DNA of 64,000 nt. Origin: Halorhodospira abdelmalekii (lineage in GTDB: Bacteria; Pseudomonadota; Gammaproteobacteria; Nitrococcales; Halorhodospiraceae). The translations under genes and the position numbers were made by a program. Location of the stretch: the NCBI RefSeq assembly GCF_016583625.1, contig NZ_NRRN01000007.1:1-64000 (forward strand), read 5' to 3'. The notes beneath the pieces are model-generated. The model was not told the DNA's origin. It ran no database searches and was given only the letters and a program-made list of their open reading frames with translations. Positions 44,981 through 54,061 of this stretch are shown one piece after another (the stretch's first letter is position 1; every line of letters starts with the position of its first letter).

Positions 44981-45214
44981 ATGTCAGAGAACACGATCGC
45001 TGTAGAGCGGATAGTGGTGTCAATCAACGGCGCGTCTTACGAACTGACCACCGGAGCCAATTGCACCGATGCGCTGGCTCAGCTTGGGCTGGAACCGACC
45101 CAGCGCCTTGCCGTCGAACTCAATGAAGAGATCGTCCCACGCAGTCAATTAGCAACGCATAGGCTGCAGGATGGCGACCGGATGGAGATCATTCAGGCCG
45201 TTGGTGGCGGCTGA
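44981..45214 (+). CDS. thiS: Sulfur carrier protein ThiS
   Basis: A 77-residue ubiquitin-like protein whose C-terminal Gly-Gly carries sulfur as a thiocarboxylate for thiazole synthesis. It has VVSINGASYEL, VAVELNEEIVPRSQLATHRLQDGDRMEIIQAVGGG. It ends in GGG instead of GG; an extra Gly is tolerated in some homologs but should be checked. ATG 44981 has AGAGGT upstream. Pairs with thiG 48 bases downstream. Confidence 0.94.
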   Translation: MSENTIAVERIVVSINGASYELTTGANCTDALAQLGLEPTQRLAVELNEEIVPRSQLATHRLQDGDRMEIIQAVGGG

Positions 45215-45262
45215 AGGTCGGAACGAAGCTTATTCGACAACAACATAGGAGCGTACCCCTCT

Positions 45263-46048
45263 ATGTCCGATTCCGATCCGCTGATCATTGCCGGACGCGA
45301 ATACCACTCACGACTGCTCGTCGGTACCGGCAAGTATCGTGATATCGAGCAGACCCGCGATGCTATCGCCGCTAGTGGTGCGGAGATCGTCACCATCGCT
45401 CTGCGCCGCAGCAACATCGGCCAAGATCCGCACGAGCCGAACTTGCTCGATGCCGTCCCCCCCGATCGCTACACCATTTTGCCGAATACCGCCGGCTGCT
45501 ACACCGTGAAGGACGCCGTGCGCACCTGCCGCTTGGCGCGCGAGCTGCTCGATGGCCACAACTTAGTCAAGCTAGAGGTCCTTGGCGATGAGCGGACCCT
45601 CTACCCGGACGTTCCAGCGACGCTAGAGGCCGCAGCGACGCTCGTCGCCGAAGGCTTCGAGGTGATGGCCTACACCAGCGACGACCCGATCGCCGCGCGG
45701 CGGCTCGAGGAGATCGGCTGTGTGGCCGTCATGCCGTTGGCCGCACCGATTGGCTCGGGGCTGGGGATTCAAAACCGCTACAATTTGTTGGAGATTGTCG
45801 AACAGCTCTCGGTCCCGGTGCTCGTCGATGCCGGCGTCGGCACCGCCTCCGACGTCGCCGTCGCGATGGAGCTCGGCTGCGATGCGGTGCTTCTCAATAC
45901 GGCGATTGCCGGCGCCCAGGACCCGGTGCTGATGGCCTCAGCGATGCGCAAGGCCGTCGAAGCCGGACGTGAAGCCTTCCGCGCCGGACGGATTCCGAAG
46001 CGCCGCTACGCCTCGGCCTCCTCACCGCTGGACGGAACCTTCTTTTAA
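45263..46048 (+). CDS. thiG: Thiazole synthase ThiG
   Basis: Condenses deoxyxylulose-5-phosphate, dehydroglycine and ThiS-thiocarboxylate into the thiamin thiazole. 261 residues: [18 protein letters not shown], the Schiff-base lysine in [30 protein letters not shown] and [34 protein letters not shown]-barrel, standard length, directly after thiS. Confidence 0.97.
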   Translation: MSDSDPLIIAGREYHSRLLVGTGKYRDIEQTRDAIAASGAEIVTIALRRSNIGQDPHEPNLLDAVPPDRYTILPNTAGCYTVKDAVRTCRLARELLDGHNLVKLEVLGDERTLYPDVPATLEAAATLVAEGFEVMAYTSDDPIAARRLEEIGCVAVMPLAAPIGSGLGIQNRYNLLEIVEQLSVPVLVDAGVGTASDVAVAMELGCDAVLLNTAIAGAQDPVLMASAMRKAVEAGREAFRAGRIPKRRYASASSPLDGTFF

Positions 46049-46090
46049 CCCCTTTCTAACCGTAACCGCTTAGGTCATTCGAGTGCGTGC

Positions 46091-46810
46091 ATGTCGAGTC
46101 CATCCGAGAACCCAGCGAACCGATCTGATCGGCCGAACACCCTCCTCCGCCCGACCCGCTCATTTGTCCGCCGCGAGGGCCGCCTGACCCGCGGTCAGGC
46201 CGCTGCCCTGGAGCGTTTATGGCCTCGCTACGGGGTCGAGTCCGAGGGCGTGATCGATCTTGATCAACTCTTTGGCCGAAACGCTGAGCGGGTGCTCGAT
46301 ATCGGCTTCGGCAATGGCGAGGCCTTAGTCGCCATGGCTGCAGCCGATCCGGCGCGCGACTACTTAGGGGTCGAGGTGCACCGCCCTGGTATCGGCCACT
46401 GTCTGCGCAGCGCCGAGCAACACGGACTCGGCAATCTGCGCCTCTTCGCCGGCGATGCCGTCGAGCTGCTGCGCGCTCACTTGCCGGAGCGCTCGCTGGC
46501 TGCGGTGCACCTCTTCTTTCCCGATCCGTGGCCGAAAAAGCGCCACCATAAGCGGCGACTGCTCCAGCCCGCCTTCCTCGATCTGCTCGTCCCGCGCCTA
46601 ACACCGGGCGCGATTTTGCACCTCGCGACCGACTGGGAAGAGTACGCGCTGGCGATGTTAGCCTGCCTGGAGGCCGATGCGCGCTGGGTCAATCTCGCCG
46701 GTCGCGGCGCCTTTCTCCCGCCACCGCCGCCGCGCCCGCGCACCAAGTTCGAGCGTCGCGGGCTGCAGCGCGGTCATACCGTCTACGATCTGCGCTATCG
46801 ATTGGTGTAG
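46091..46810 (+). CDS. trmB: tRNA (guanine-N7-)-methyltransferase TrmB
   Basis: Methylates G46 in the variable loop of tRNAs. 239 residues with SAM motif VLDIGFGNGEALVAMA, DYLGVEVHRPGIGHCL, and the catalytic HLFFPDPWPKKRHHKRRL block. The first 40 residues are a basic extension. Converges with comM, overlapping it by 16 bases. Confidence 0.96.
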   Translation: MSSPSENPANRSDRPNTLLRPTRSFVRREGRLTRGQAAALERLWPRYGVESEGVIDLDQLFGRNAERVLDIGFGNGEALVAMAAADPARDYLGVEVHRPGIGHCLRSAEQHGLGNLRLFAGDAVELLRAHLPERSLAAVHLFFPDPWPKKRHHKRRLLQPAFLDLLVPRLTPGAILHLATDWEEYALAMLACLEADARWVNLAGRGAFLPPPPPRPRTKFERRGLQRGHTVYDLRYRLV

Positions 46811-48315
46811 CCACGCGGCGGGCAGAGTCCTCGGCGCAACCCAACCGCTTCGGCGAGGTGATCGACCCCGATCGTCTCCTCAGCGGCCAGATCGGCGATG
46901 GCGCGCGCGACCCGCAGGAGTCGGTAGTGCCCGCGCGGCGAGAGGCCGAGCGTCGTGCTCGCTTGCGCGAGCAGCTCTTCGGCCGCATCGCTCAACGGCG
47001 CGATCGCCCGCAGCCCTTCGCCGTCGAGATCGGCGAGGATCGCTCCGTAGCGCTCGTTTGCATATTGGCGCGCGGCGGCAACGCGTGTGGCGACAACCGC
47101 AGTCGGCTCACCGTTGACGGCGGTACGCAGCTCTTGCGGTGTTAAGCGCGGCACTTCGATGGCCAGATCGAAGCGCTCAAGCAACGGCCCGGAGATGCGC
47201 CCTCGATAGCGCTGAACTTGCTCCGGCGAACAGCGACACGACCGTTCCGGATCGCCGTGGTAGCCGCACGGGCACGGATTCATCGCTGCGACCAGCTGAA
47301 ATGCAGCAGGATAGGTCACCTGACCGCGGCTGCGCGAGACTGTTACCTGGCGCGTCTCGAGCGGTTCGCGCAGTGCCTCCAGGGCGTGGCGTGCCAGTTC
47401 CGGGAGCTCATCGAGAAAGAGGATACCGCGGTGGGCGAGCGAGACCTCTCCGGGGCGCGGGGGGTGATTGCCGCCACCGACTAGGGCCGCCGTCGAGAGG
47501 GTATGGTGGGGCGCCCGAAAGGGCGGTTGTCGCCACGTCGCCGGGGCAACGCCGGCGCCGCTGACTGAGCGCACGGCGGCGATCTCCAAGGCGTGCGTCT
47601 CATCAAGCGCCGGCAGTAGACCGGGCAGGCGGCCCGCGAGCATGCTCTTGCCGGTCCCCGGTGGGCCGCTCAGCAGTAGATTCAACCCACCGGCTGCGGC
47701 GATCTCCAAAGCGCGGCGAGCGGCGGCGTGGCCGCGCACATCGGCCAGGTCGGGGTAGGTCGCGAGCTCGTGGGGGTGGTTCGGTGCTCCGAGCGTCGGC
47801 AGCGGCGTTCGCTGCTCGATATGCTCGATCACATCGATCAAGCGCGCGGCCGCGTATGCTCCGTGCGGGTGGACCAAAGCCGCCTCGTCGCGATCGGCTG
47901 TCGGTATGATCAGCTGGCGCTCCGCTTCACGAACCGCTAACGCCGCCGGCAGCACCGCCCCGACCGCGCGAAGCTCGCCGGTCAAGGCAAGCTCACCGAG
48001 AAACTCAAGATTGCCGATCTCGCTGTTTAACTGGCCCGATGCGGCGAGAATCCCAACGGCGATCGCCAGATCGAAACGGCCACTGCTCTTGGGCAAATCG
48101 GCCGGTGCGAGATTGACGGTAATTCTGCCGAGCGGAAAGTCCAGTCCGCTGTTAGTGATGGCGCTAAAGACGCGATCACGCGACTCGCGCACTTCAGCGC
48201 GCGGCAGACCGACAAGAGAGAATGCGGGGAGCCCCGGCGCGAGGTGAACCTCGACGAAGACCTCGGGGGCGGCGACGCCGACGGCCGCTCGTGCCTGTGC
48301 TACGGCTAAAGACAT
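46795..48315 (-). CDS. comM: ComM/YifB AAA+ helicase (Mg-chelatase-like)
   Basis: A 506-residue hexameric AAA+ helicase that promotes branch migration during integration of transformed DNA. N-terminal Lon-like domain (ARAAVGVAAPEVFVEVHLAPGLPAFSLVGLP), Walker A LLSGPPGTGKSMLAGRL, Walker B GILFLDELPEL, MNPCPCGYHGDP zinc-like CPCG segment, and LSPRGHYRLLRVARAIADL at the end. Its presence is consistent with natural competence potential, but many non-competent bacteria also carry it. Confidence 0.96.
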   Translation of the reverse strand: MSLAVAQARAAVGVAAPEVFVEVHLAPGLPAFSLVGLPRAEVRESRDRVFSAITNSGLDFPLGRITVNLAPADLPKSSGRFDLAIAVGILAASGQLNSEIGNLEFLGELALTGELRAVGAVLPAALAVREAERQLIIPTADRDEAALVHPHGAYAAARLIDVIEHIEQRTPLPTLGAPNHPHELATYPDLADVRGHAAARRALEIAAAGGLNLLLSGPPGTGKSMLAGRLPGLLPALDETHALEIAAVRSVSGAGVAPATWRQPPFRAPHHTLSTAALVGGGNHPPRPGEVSLAHRGILFLDELPELARHALEALREPLETRQVTVSRSRGQVTYPAAFQLVAAMNPCPCGYHGDPERSCRCSPEQVQRYRGRISGPLLERFDLAIEVPRLTPQELRTAVNGEPTAVVATRVAAARQYANERYGAILADLDGEGLRAIAPLSDAAEELLAQASTTLGLSPRGHYRLLRVARAIADLAAEETIGVDHLAEAVGLRRGLCPPRGYTNR

Positions 48316-48346
48316 TGTAATTGGCCCTCCATGGCCCCTTCGCTCT

Positions 48347-48371
48347 GACCTTCGCTGTCAGGGCGAAGGTC
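48347..48371. repeat. Perfect 9-bp inverted repeat upstream of comM
   Basis: GACCTTCGC (48347-48355) and GCGAAGGTC (48363-48371) enclose a 7-base loop, 32 bases before the comM start and after sirB2. No T-run follows, so it may be an operator or rho-linked hairpin rather than an intrinsic terminator. Confidence 0.5.
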
Positions 48372-48506
48372 GGATTGCTGCTAAAGCTGCTCCTGTGCGA
48401 CGGACACTCTACCACGTTATCGGCGTAGTGCAACGGCGAGAAAGAGCGCCCGCGGCGCCACCTCCCTGCGGCGTCTCGCGGGCATCAGCGCCATTGAGCT
48501 GGCGCG

Positions 48507-48884
48507 CTAGGCAAAGAGCAGCGGATTGCGCGTAACGCTGACCATGATGACGTAGAAGAAGATGGCGATGGCAGCGAAGAAGAAGCCCATCCGCACCGGG
48601 CGGGCCTTCTGACTGCCCAGGGCGATGGCACCGCAAACGATATAGGCGACCAGACCGATGACCTTGACCGTCAGCCAGTGATCGACAAAGGGGTACTGGC
48701 TGACCATAAACATCAAGATGAGCGCCGTTGTCAGCAAGATGGCGTCGACGGCCGAGGGGATCGCCTTCAGGGCGCGATGGTGAAACCACGCCGAATCACT
48801 AAAGAGCAGATAGCCGCGGGCGATGAATAATCCAATGCTCAGATAGGCCGCTAAGAGGTGGAAGAGGTAGAGCGTTTCGTGCAT
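48507..48884 (-). CDS. SirB2-family inner-membrane protein
   Basis: A 125-residue protein with four predicted membrane helices (LYLFHLLAAYLSIGLFIARGYLL; VDAILLTTALILMFMVS; LTVKVIGLVAYIVCGAIAL; MGFFFAAIAIFFYVIMV) and the SirB2 pattern HHRALKAIPSAVD plus SVTRNPLLF at the end. Function of the family is unclear. Met at 48884 chosen; a 20-residue prefix upstream is non-hydrophobic and unlikely. Confidence 0.85.
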   Translation of the reverse strand: MHETLYLFHLLAAYLSIGLFIARGYLLFSDSAWFHHRALKAIPSAVDAILLTTALILMFMVSQYPFVDHWLTVKVIGLVAYIVCGAIALGSQKARPVRMGFFFAAIAIFFYVIMVSVTRNPLLFA

Positions 48885-49159
48885 GCCTTCGATCCCTTCT
48901 GTTGCGATTCCAGATGGCGGGGCTATTCTTGCCTGCTCCTGCATTTGGCGGCAAGCCCCCTCGGCGCTGCACCGCAGCGGTGCGGTGGTGCATCACGGTG
49001 CCCGCGCACGGTGCAGCGGTGTGGCAACACCCCGGCCAGTGCTCTGTTAAAGCGATTTCGCGCAATTGGCACGATGTGTGCAGAAAGCCCTGCGCAGCGT
49101 GATAACGCCCTGCGCAGCGTGATCTTGTTCGCGCCTCTTTCGTAAGGAGCACAATAACT

Positions 49160-49870
49160 ATGCACATTCGACATAAGAACCGCCTTCTGCTTGCCGCGTG
49201 CGGCCTCGCCGGCGTCAGCCTAGCCGGTCCACTCGCCGCTGAGGAGGAACTCGGGGCCGGTTTTAGCCTCTCATCGAACGTCGCCCTCACCTCGAACTAC
49301 GTCTTCCGCGGTTGGTCCGAGAACGACGAGGAGCCCTCCATCCAGGGTGGTTTCGATATCGCCCACACCAGTGGCATCTACTTCGGCACGTGGGCAGCGG
49401 CGGCTGCAGCCGGGGCGCTGGAGCTGGATTACTTCATCGGCTATGGCCACGATCTGACCGATACCCTATCGCTTGATGTCGGGATGTACTACTACGGCTA
49501 TCCCGACGCTGAAGGCGACCCCGATACGCTCGAGTTTTACGCCGGTCTCGGCTTGGCGCTCGCAGTAGCCGACGGCGACTTCTACGTCCACTACTCCGAC
49601 GACTACTTCGGTCGCGAAGAGGCATCAATCTATCTAGAGACGAACTGGAGTATACCGATCGCTGCCGGTTTTTACGGCATAGTCCGAGCCGGTTATTTGA
49701 TTACTGATGACCTAGAGGACGAAGAGAACGGCGTGGACTCCATCGAAGGCTTCGACTACGCCATCGGTCTCGGCTACGAGTACGGCACCCTCGATTTCAG
49801 CCTGATCTACGCCGACCACGAAGAGGATGACGACGATCAGGTCGCCTTTACGATCGCCCGCTCCTTCTAA
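49160..49870 (+). CDS. TorF-family (Gcw_chp) outer-membrane porin-like protein
   Basis: A 236-residue acidic exported barrel protein. Signal peptide LLLAACGLAGVSLAGPLAAEE, then the family hallmark SSNVALTSNYVFRGWSENDEEPSIQGGFD, repeated DYFIGYGHDL-type strands and a terminal AFTIARSF ending in Phe. Asp/Glu-rich loops fit a halophilic organism. A strong intrinsic terminator follows at once. The role is unproven. Confidence 0.88.
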   Translation: MHIRHKNRLLLAACGLAGVSLAGPLAAEEELGAGFSLSSNVALTSNYVFRGWSENDEEPSIQGGFDIAHTSGIYFGTWAAAAAAGALELDYFIGYGHDLTDTLSLDVGMYYYGYPDAEGDPDTLEFYAGLGLALAVADGDFYVHYSDDYFGREEASIYLETNWSIPIAAGFYGIVRAGYLITDDLEDEENGVDSIEGFDYAIGLGYEYGTLDFSLIYADHEEDDDDQVAFTIARSF

Positions 49871-49900
49871 GCGTATCCTGGCCGCGCTCCGGTCAGGCGA

Positions 49901-49936
49901 AAGCGCTCTGGCTCAATCGGTTCCAGAGCGCTTTTT
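49901..49936 (+). terminator. Intrinsic terminator after the TorF-type gene
   Basis: AAGCGCTCTGG (49901-49911) pairs perfectly with CCAGAGCGCTT (49923-49933), and the second arm runs into TTTTTT. It is 30 bases past the stop codon. Confidence 0.93.
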
Positions 49937-49966
49937 TCGTGCTGGTGTGATCGTCGTCACCTATTG

Positions 49967-51334
49967 TTAACCCAGCACCCCGAGGGCATTGAGGAAGACC
50001 ACCGCGATCGCCACCGGTACGACGTAGCGCACCGCGATCAGCCACGACCGGTAGAGCCACCGGTTGCCGAAGGCCAGCTCACCCTCGCTGACCTGCAACG
50101 GCATAACCCAGCCGACAAAGAGGGCGATCAGCAAGCCGCCTAAGGGCAGCATGATGCTCGTCGAGAGATACTCGGCAATCTCCATGAAGTTCAATTCGAA
50201 GAGGGTATAGCCCGACCAGGCGTTAAACGAGAGCAACGAGCCGATCCCCAGCAACCAGGCAGCCCCGGCGATCGTCGCCGTCGCCAGGGGGCGTTGCCAG
50301 CCGCGCGATTCGACCAGATAGGCCGTCGCCGGCTCCATGATCGAGATCGCCGAGGTCAACGCGGCAAAGGAGAGTAGAATGAAGAAGACCGTGCCAAAGA
50401 GCAGCCCGCCCGGCATCTGCCCAAAGCCGTAGGAGAGGGTCACGAAGACCAAGCCTGGTCCCTGTTGCATATCCAGGCCGGCGGCGAGAATGATCGGGAA
50501 GATGGCCAGCCCGGCAATCAGCGCAATCAGGGTATCGGCCCCGGCAATCGCCCCGCTATTGACCGGAATCGACGAGCGGCTTGAGAGGTAGGAGCCGTAG
50601 GCCATGATCGCCCCCAGGCCGAGGCTCAGGGTAAAGAAGGCCTGCCCCATCGCCACCAGCACTGCCTGCCCGGTCAGGGCGCTGAAATCGGGCGTAAACA
50701 TGAACTCCAGCGCCTCGGTAAAGGCGCCCGCCCCCATGCCGTAGCCAACCATTACCAGTAGCAGGAAGAAGAGGATCGGCATCAACAACCGGACTGCCTT
50801 CTCCAGTCCCTGCTCGACTCCGCGCATCACGATCCAGGCGGTGAACGCCATAAAGAGTGTATGCCACAGCAGCAACCGGCCGGGGGAACCGAGCAAGGTG
50901 CTAAAGAACTCATCGACGGTGGCGGTGTCGGCGCCAGTAAACGCACCCGTCATCGTGTAGGGAACGTAGGCCAACGACCAGCCACCGACGACCGAGTAGA
51001 ACGAGAGCACTAAGAAGCCGGCCACTACACCCAGCCAGCCGAGGATTTGCCACACCGGCTTCGCGCCGTAACGTGCCGGCAAGGTGCGCATCGTATTGAT
51101 CGGACTTTGACGGCCGGTGCGCCCAATCAAGATCTCGGCGATCATCACCGGCAGCCCGATGAGCAGGATGCAGCCAAGATAGACGAGGATAAAGGCAGCC
51201 CCGCCGTACTCGCCGACTACGTACGGAAACCGCCAGATATTGCCCAGTCCGACCGCTGATCCGGTCGCGGCGAGCACAAAGGCCCATCGCGACCCCCACT
51301 CACCGTGTATGGACGCTTGCTGAGACCCACTCAT
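49967..51334 (-). CDS. Sodium-dependent transporter, NSS (SNF) family
   Basis: A 455-residue LeuT-fold transporter with about 11-12 helices. N-terminal signature WGSRWAFVLAATGSAVGLGNIWRFPYVVGEYGGAAFILVY, the Na+/substrate-site glycines, and GQAFFTLSLGLGAIMAYGSYL. Substrate likely an amino acid or a related osmolyte, not predictable here. ATG 51334 is favoured (GGGGGA 8 bases upstream); 51343 is an alternative. Confidence 0.92.
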   Translation of the reverse strand: MSGSQQASIHGEWGSRWAFVLAATGSAVGLGNIWRFPYVVGEYGGAAFILVYLGCILLIGLPVMIAEILIGRTGRQSPINTMRTLPARYGAKPVWQILGWLGVVAGFLVLSFYSVVGGWSLAYVPYTMTGAFTGADTATVDEFFSTLLGSPGRLLLWHTLFMAFTAWIVMRGVEQGLEKAVRLLMPILFFLLLVMVGYGMGAGAFTEALEFMFTPDFSALTGQAVLVAMGQAFFTLSLGLGAIMAYGSYLSSRSSIPVNSGAIAGADTLIALIAGLAIFPIILAAGLDMQQGPGLVFVTLSYGFGQMPGGLLFGTVFFILLSFAALTSAISIMEPATAYLVESRGWQRPLATATIAGAAWLLGIGSLLSFNAWSGYTLFELNFMEIAEYLSTSIMLPLGGLLIALFVGWVMPLQVSEGELAFGNRWLYRSWLIAVRYVVPVAIAVVFLNALGVLG

Positions 51335-51484
51335 GCCAGCCATCCCCCGTGGTATTGTCCGGAATTGGAAATCGGAGCGTAATACAGGATGCGGGTAGCG
51401 GAAACCCCTTCTCTACGCGGCATCTCGGACACATTGAGCACTGCACCGGCTTCGACAGGCCCACACGACTCGGCCCCGTACGGC

Positions 51485-52315
51485 TTATGCGGCCAAACGA
51501 ACCGCACTCGGTAGCGCCACATCCATAGCAATCGGCAAATGGTCCGAGAGGGCGTGCTTGAGCACCCGCGCTCGCTCCACGAGCAGCGTCGGACTGACCA
51601 GGATATGGTCGATGTTGCGCTTAGGCCGCCAACTCGGGAAGGTATGCAGGCCGTGAATTGGCTCGGAGAGATCTGTGCGGCGCCGTAAGCGCGTCAGTTC
51701 CCGGCTCTGCGAACGGCAGTTGAGATCGCCCATGAAGATGACGTGGCGATGCTGCCGGATCAGCTCGACAAGAAAGTCGATTTGACGCAGTCGTGCGCGT
51801 CGGCTTAAAGCCATATGGACCAGGACGACATTCAACGCTTCATCGCCCATTCCAAACCGGATCTGCAACGCCCCGCGCCCCGGTATGATCCCCGGCAAAC
51901 GGTGCTCAATGATCTCCGCCGGGCGATAGCGACTCAGCAAACCGTTGCTCTGCTGCGCCAAGTGTCCTATATCGCGATTGGTCTGGATGTACCAGTAGGG
52001 GAAGTCGCCTTTATAGGCGAGGTACTCGACTTGGTTCATAAAGCCGGTACGGAAACTGCCACCATCGACCTCCTGCAGCCCCACCAAATCGAAGGGCGCG
52101 ATCCAGTCACCGATACGATCGAGATTGCCCTGCCGATGGGCGTCGGGAAGGAGATGCTTCCAGCCGCGGGTGAAGTAGTGGTGATAGCGCGAAGTCTCGA
52201 TGCCGCCCTGGATGTTGTAGCTCAGCACCCGAATGGATGGGGGTGCGGCGACGGCCAGACTCGGGCGCAGCGTGCTGTAGACTCCCTCAGGGAGCCGATG
52301 CGAGAGATTGGTCAT
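51485..52315 (-). CDS. Endonuclease/exonuclease/phosphatase family protein
   Basis: A 276-residue metal-dependent hydrolase with the EEP fold: IRVLSYNIQGG (Asn), LVGLQEVDGG (Glu metal ligand), LVHMALSRRARLRQIDFL, FMGDLNCRSQS (Asp/Asn) and RNIDHILVS...LSDHLPIAMDV (Asp-His pair). All catalytic positions are present. Substrate unknown (nucleic acid, phosphoinositide-like or other phosphodiester). Start not fixed by a good ribosome site. Confidence 0.9.
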   Translation of the reverse strand: MTNLSHRLPEGVYSTLRPSLAVAAPPSIRVLSYNIQGGIETSRYHHYFTRGWKHLLPDAHRQGNLDRIGDWIAPFDLVGLQEVDGGSFRTGFMNQVEYLAYKGDFPYWYIQTNRDIGHLAQQSNGLLSRYRPAEIIEHRLPGIIPGRGALQIRFGMGDEALNVVLVHMALSRRARLRQIDFLVELIRQHRHVIFMGDLNCRSQSRELTRLRRRTDLSEPIHGLHTFPSWRPKRNIDHILVSPTLLVERARVLKHALSDHLPIAMDVALPSAVRLAA

Positions 52316-52326
52316 GGCCCAAGCGC

Positions 52327-52350
52327 GGCGCCCTCCGGCGGGAGGGCGCC
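52327..52350 (-). terminator. Strong hairpin after the cytochrome c gene
   Basis: GGCGCCCTCC and GGAGGGCGCC form a perfect 10-bp stem with a 4-base loop between the cytochrome stop and the EEP gene start, both on the minus strand. No T-run follows, so termination might need Rho, or the hairpin may protect mRNA ends. Confidence 0.5.
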
Positions 52351-52378
52351 AAATACCAACGCTTCAAATCCGTCTCTG

Positions 52379-53017
52379 CTACTTCTTAGCGGCATCCATG
52401 CTCGCAAGAAACGCGGCCACAGCCTCGATATCCTCAGCGGTCATCCGCTTCGCGATATCGCGCATTTCGCTGTTGCGATCGGAGGTGCGCTCGCCGCTTT
52501 GGTAGCCCTTCAAGGCCTCCACGGTGTAGGTCTGATCTTGACCGGCGACGAGGGGATAGAGCGCGCCCTGCACCCCCTGACCGCGCGGACCGTGACACCC
52601 GGTGCAGGAGGTCACGTTGCGGTCGCGTACACCGGCGAAGTAGATCTGCCGTCCCCGCTCGGCCAGCTCCTCGTCGACCTCTTGGGCCGGCGGCGGATTC
52701 AGCTGAGCGTAATAGGCCGCCAAGTTGCGGATATCAGCATCCGAGAGACCCAGCGACTCGGGAGTCATCAACCCCTGCGGGTCGTACCGCTCTTCGTCCC
52801 GGAAGAGCCGCAGGTGATGGCGGGTGTAGTCGGCTTGCTGACCGGCAACACTCGGCCAGCCAGGGACCTCACTCACCCCGGACCCACCGTGACAAGCCGC
52901 ACAACTTTCCTGATGGAGCCGCTCGCCAGCCCCGATATCAACCTCGTCGGCACTCGCCACCCCGATACCCAGGGCAAGGATGGCGGCCATGGCGAAAATC
53001 TGCGTGCGATGGTACAT
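52379..53017 (-). CDS. Dihaem cytochrome c4
   Basis: A 212-residue periplasmic protein with a signal peptide (IFAMAAILALGIGVASA) and two haem c sites, CAACH and CTGCH, each with a distal Met (RYDPQGLMTPES; SDRNSEMRDIAKRM). The two-domain repeat (LRLFRDEERYDPQG / LKGYQSGERTSDRNSEM) is typical of cytochrome c4, which carries electrons to terminal oxidases. Met at 53017 gives a standard signal peptide. Confidence 0.94.
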   Translation of the reverse strand: MYHRTQIFAMAAILALGIGVASADEVDIGAGERLHQESCAACHGGSGVSEVPGWPSVAGQQADYTRHHLRLFRDEERYDPQGLMTPESLGLSDADIRNLAAYYAQLNPPPAQEVDEELAERGRQIYFAGVRDRNVTSCTGCHGPRGQGVQGALYPLVAGQDQTYTVEALKGYQSGERTSDRNSEMRDIAKRMTAEDIEAVAAFLASMDAAKK

Positions 53018-53156
53018 AGTCTTCGTTCTGCTCCGCTGATGGAGTGGGCTCACTCGCGCGCGTCCGCGGACGCTAAACGGGGAACACTTATAGCAGCCGT
53101 TCCATGAGGCGTCAATTTACTTGTTTCGGAAGCCACTTAGCAAAGGCGAATCTACC

Positions 53157-53861
53157 ATGCATACAGAACGCCAGGCCATCAACAAGCCTTATCGAGAGGC
53201 ACGCTTCCGGTTGAGTGCGCCGACCCCGGCCGATCTCTGCCCTGATGAAGGGATCGAAGTCGCCTTTGCCGGCCGCTCCAACGTCGGCAAATCGAGCCTC
53301 CTCAACGCCTTGACTGAGCAACACAAGCTCGCTCGCACCAGCGGTACACCGGGGCGTACCCAGGCGATCAATGTCTTCGACCTCGACGACCAGCGCCGCC
53401 TCATCGACCTGCCCGGTTACGGCTACGCCAAGGTCCCAGTCGCCATCAAACGGCGCTGGGAGCGCGCCCTGCCTGAGTATTTCGGCAGCCGTCGTTCGCT
53501 GCGCGGAGTCGTCGTCATCATGGACATCCGCCACGCCCCAACACCGCTCGATATCCAGATGCTGCGCTGGTGTGCGGCCACCAAGTTGGCCGTTCACGGC
53601 GTCTTGACCAAGGCCGATAAGCTCAAGCGCGGCGCAGCTCAAGCGCGCCAGCGTGAATGTCTGAAGGCGCTTACCGAGGCCGACCTGAAACTGACGAGCA
53701 TCCAGCGCTTTGCGGCCCCGCAGCGCGACGGGGTCGCCGCACTTGCCGAGGTGCTCAATATCTGGTTCGGCTGGGCCGAAGAGCCGCCACCCCCCCCCAC
53801 CCCGAGTGCGGGCACGGCCGATCGGGAACCTTCGAGCGCGACTTATGGTCGCACCTATTAG
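53157..53861 (+). CDS. engB: Ribosome biogenesis GTPase EngB (YihA/YsxC)
   Basis: A 234-residue GTPase needed for 50S assembly. G1 AGRSNVGKSSLLN, G2 TPGRTQ, G3 DLPGYGYA, G4 TKADK, all present. The C-terminus is extended by a Pro-rich acidic/Ser tail (from EEPPPPPTPS). ATG 53157 starts MHTERQAINKPYREARF; an in-frame ATG at 53121 is less likely. It is divergent from the cytochrome c4 gene. Confidence 0.96.
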   Translation: MHTERQAINKPYREARFRLSAPTPADLCPDEGIEVAFAGRSNVGKSSLLNALTEQHKLARTSGTPGRTQAINVFDLDDQRRLIDLPGYGYAKVPVAIKRRWERALPEYFGSRRSLRGVVVIMDIRHAPTPLDIQMLRWCAATKLAVHGVLTKADKLKRGAAQARQRECLKALTEADLKLTSIQRFAAPQRDGVAALAEVLNIWFGWAEEPPPPPTPSAGTADREPSSATYGRTY

Positions 53862-53868
53862 AGGCGGC

Positions 53869-54001
53869 TATAATAGGTCCGTAGCGTAACCTCCCTTCAA
53901 GCGTTCTGGCGTGGCGCTGGAGACCCCCGGCCCTCCCCCAGGGTCGGGGGCGCACTTGGCCCCGGTACTCCGACCCCCAGGAGCCGGGGTCCTTTCTTTT
54001 T
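53869..54001 (+). terminator. Hairpin-rich convergent intergenic region (terminator, possible small RNA)
   Basis: GACCCC (53972-53977) pairs with GGGGTC (53986-53991) and is followed by CTTTCTTTTT, an intrinsic terminator for engB or an independent transcript. A second GC-rich hairpin lies at about 53935-53953. A consensus-like TATAAT at 53869-53874 sits just after the engB stop, but no good -35 box is seen. A transcript of about 120 nt from that site to the terminator is possible. Confidence 0.5.
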
Positions 54002-54061
54002 GGCGTCCTTGCGCATCTAAACGCCGGAGGATTCCTACCAAACCGCGCCGCAGTGCTCCGC

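Noticed and set aside
51815-53107. Plus-strand 430-codon frame opposite the EEP and cytochrome c4 genes
   Set aside because: Covers two well-supported genes plus their intergenic hairpin; composition is that of an antisense shadow.
53881-54001. Signal recognition particle RNA or another known structural RNA
   Set aside because: The conserved SRP loop GGTCAGG..GGAAGCAGCC is absent, and no tmRNA or RNase P signatures are seen.
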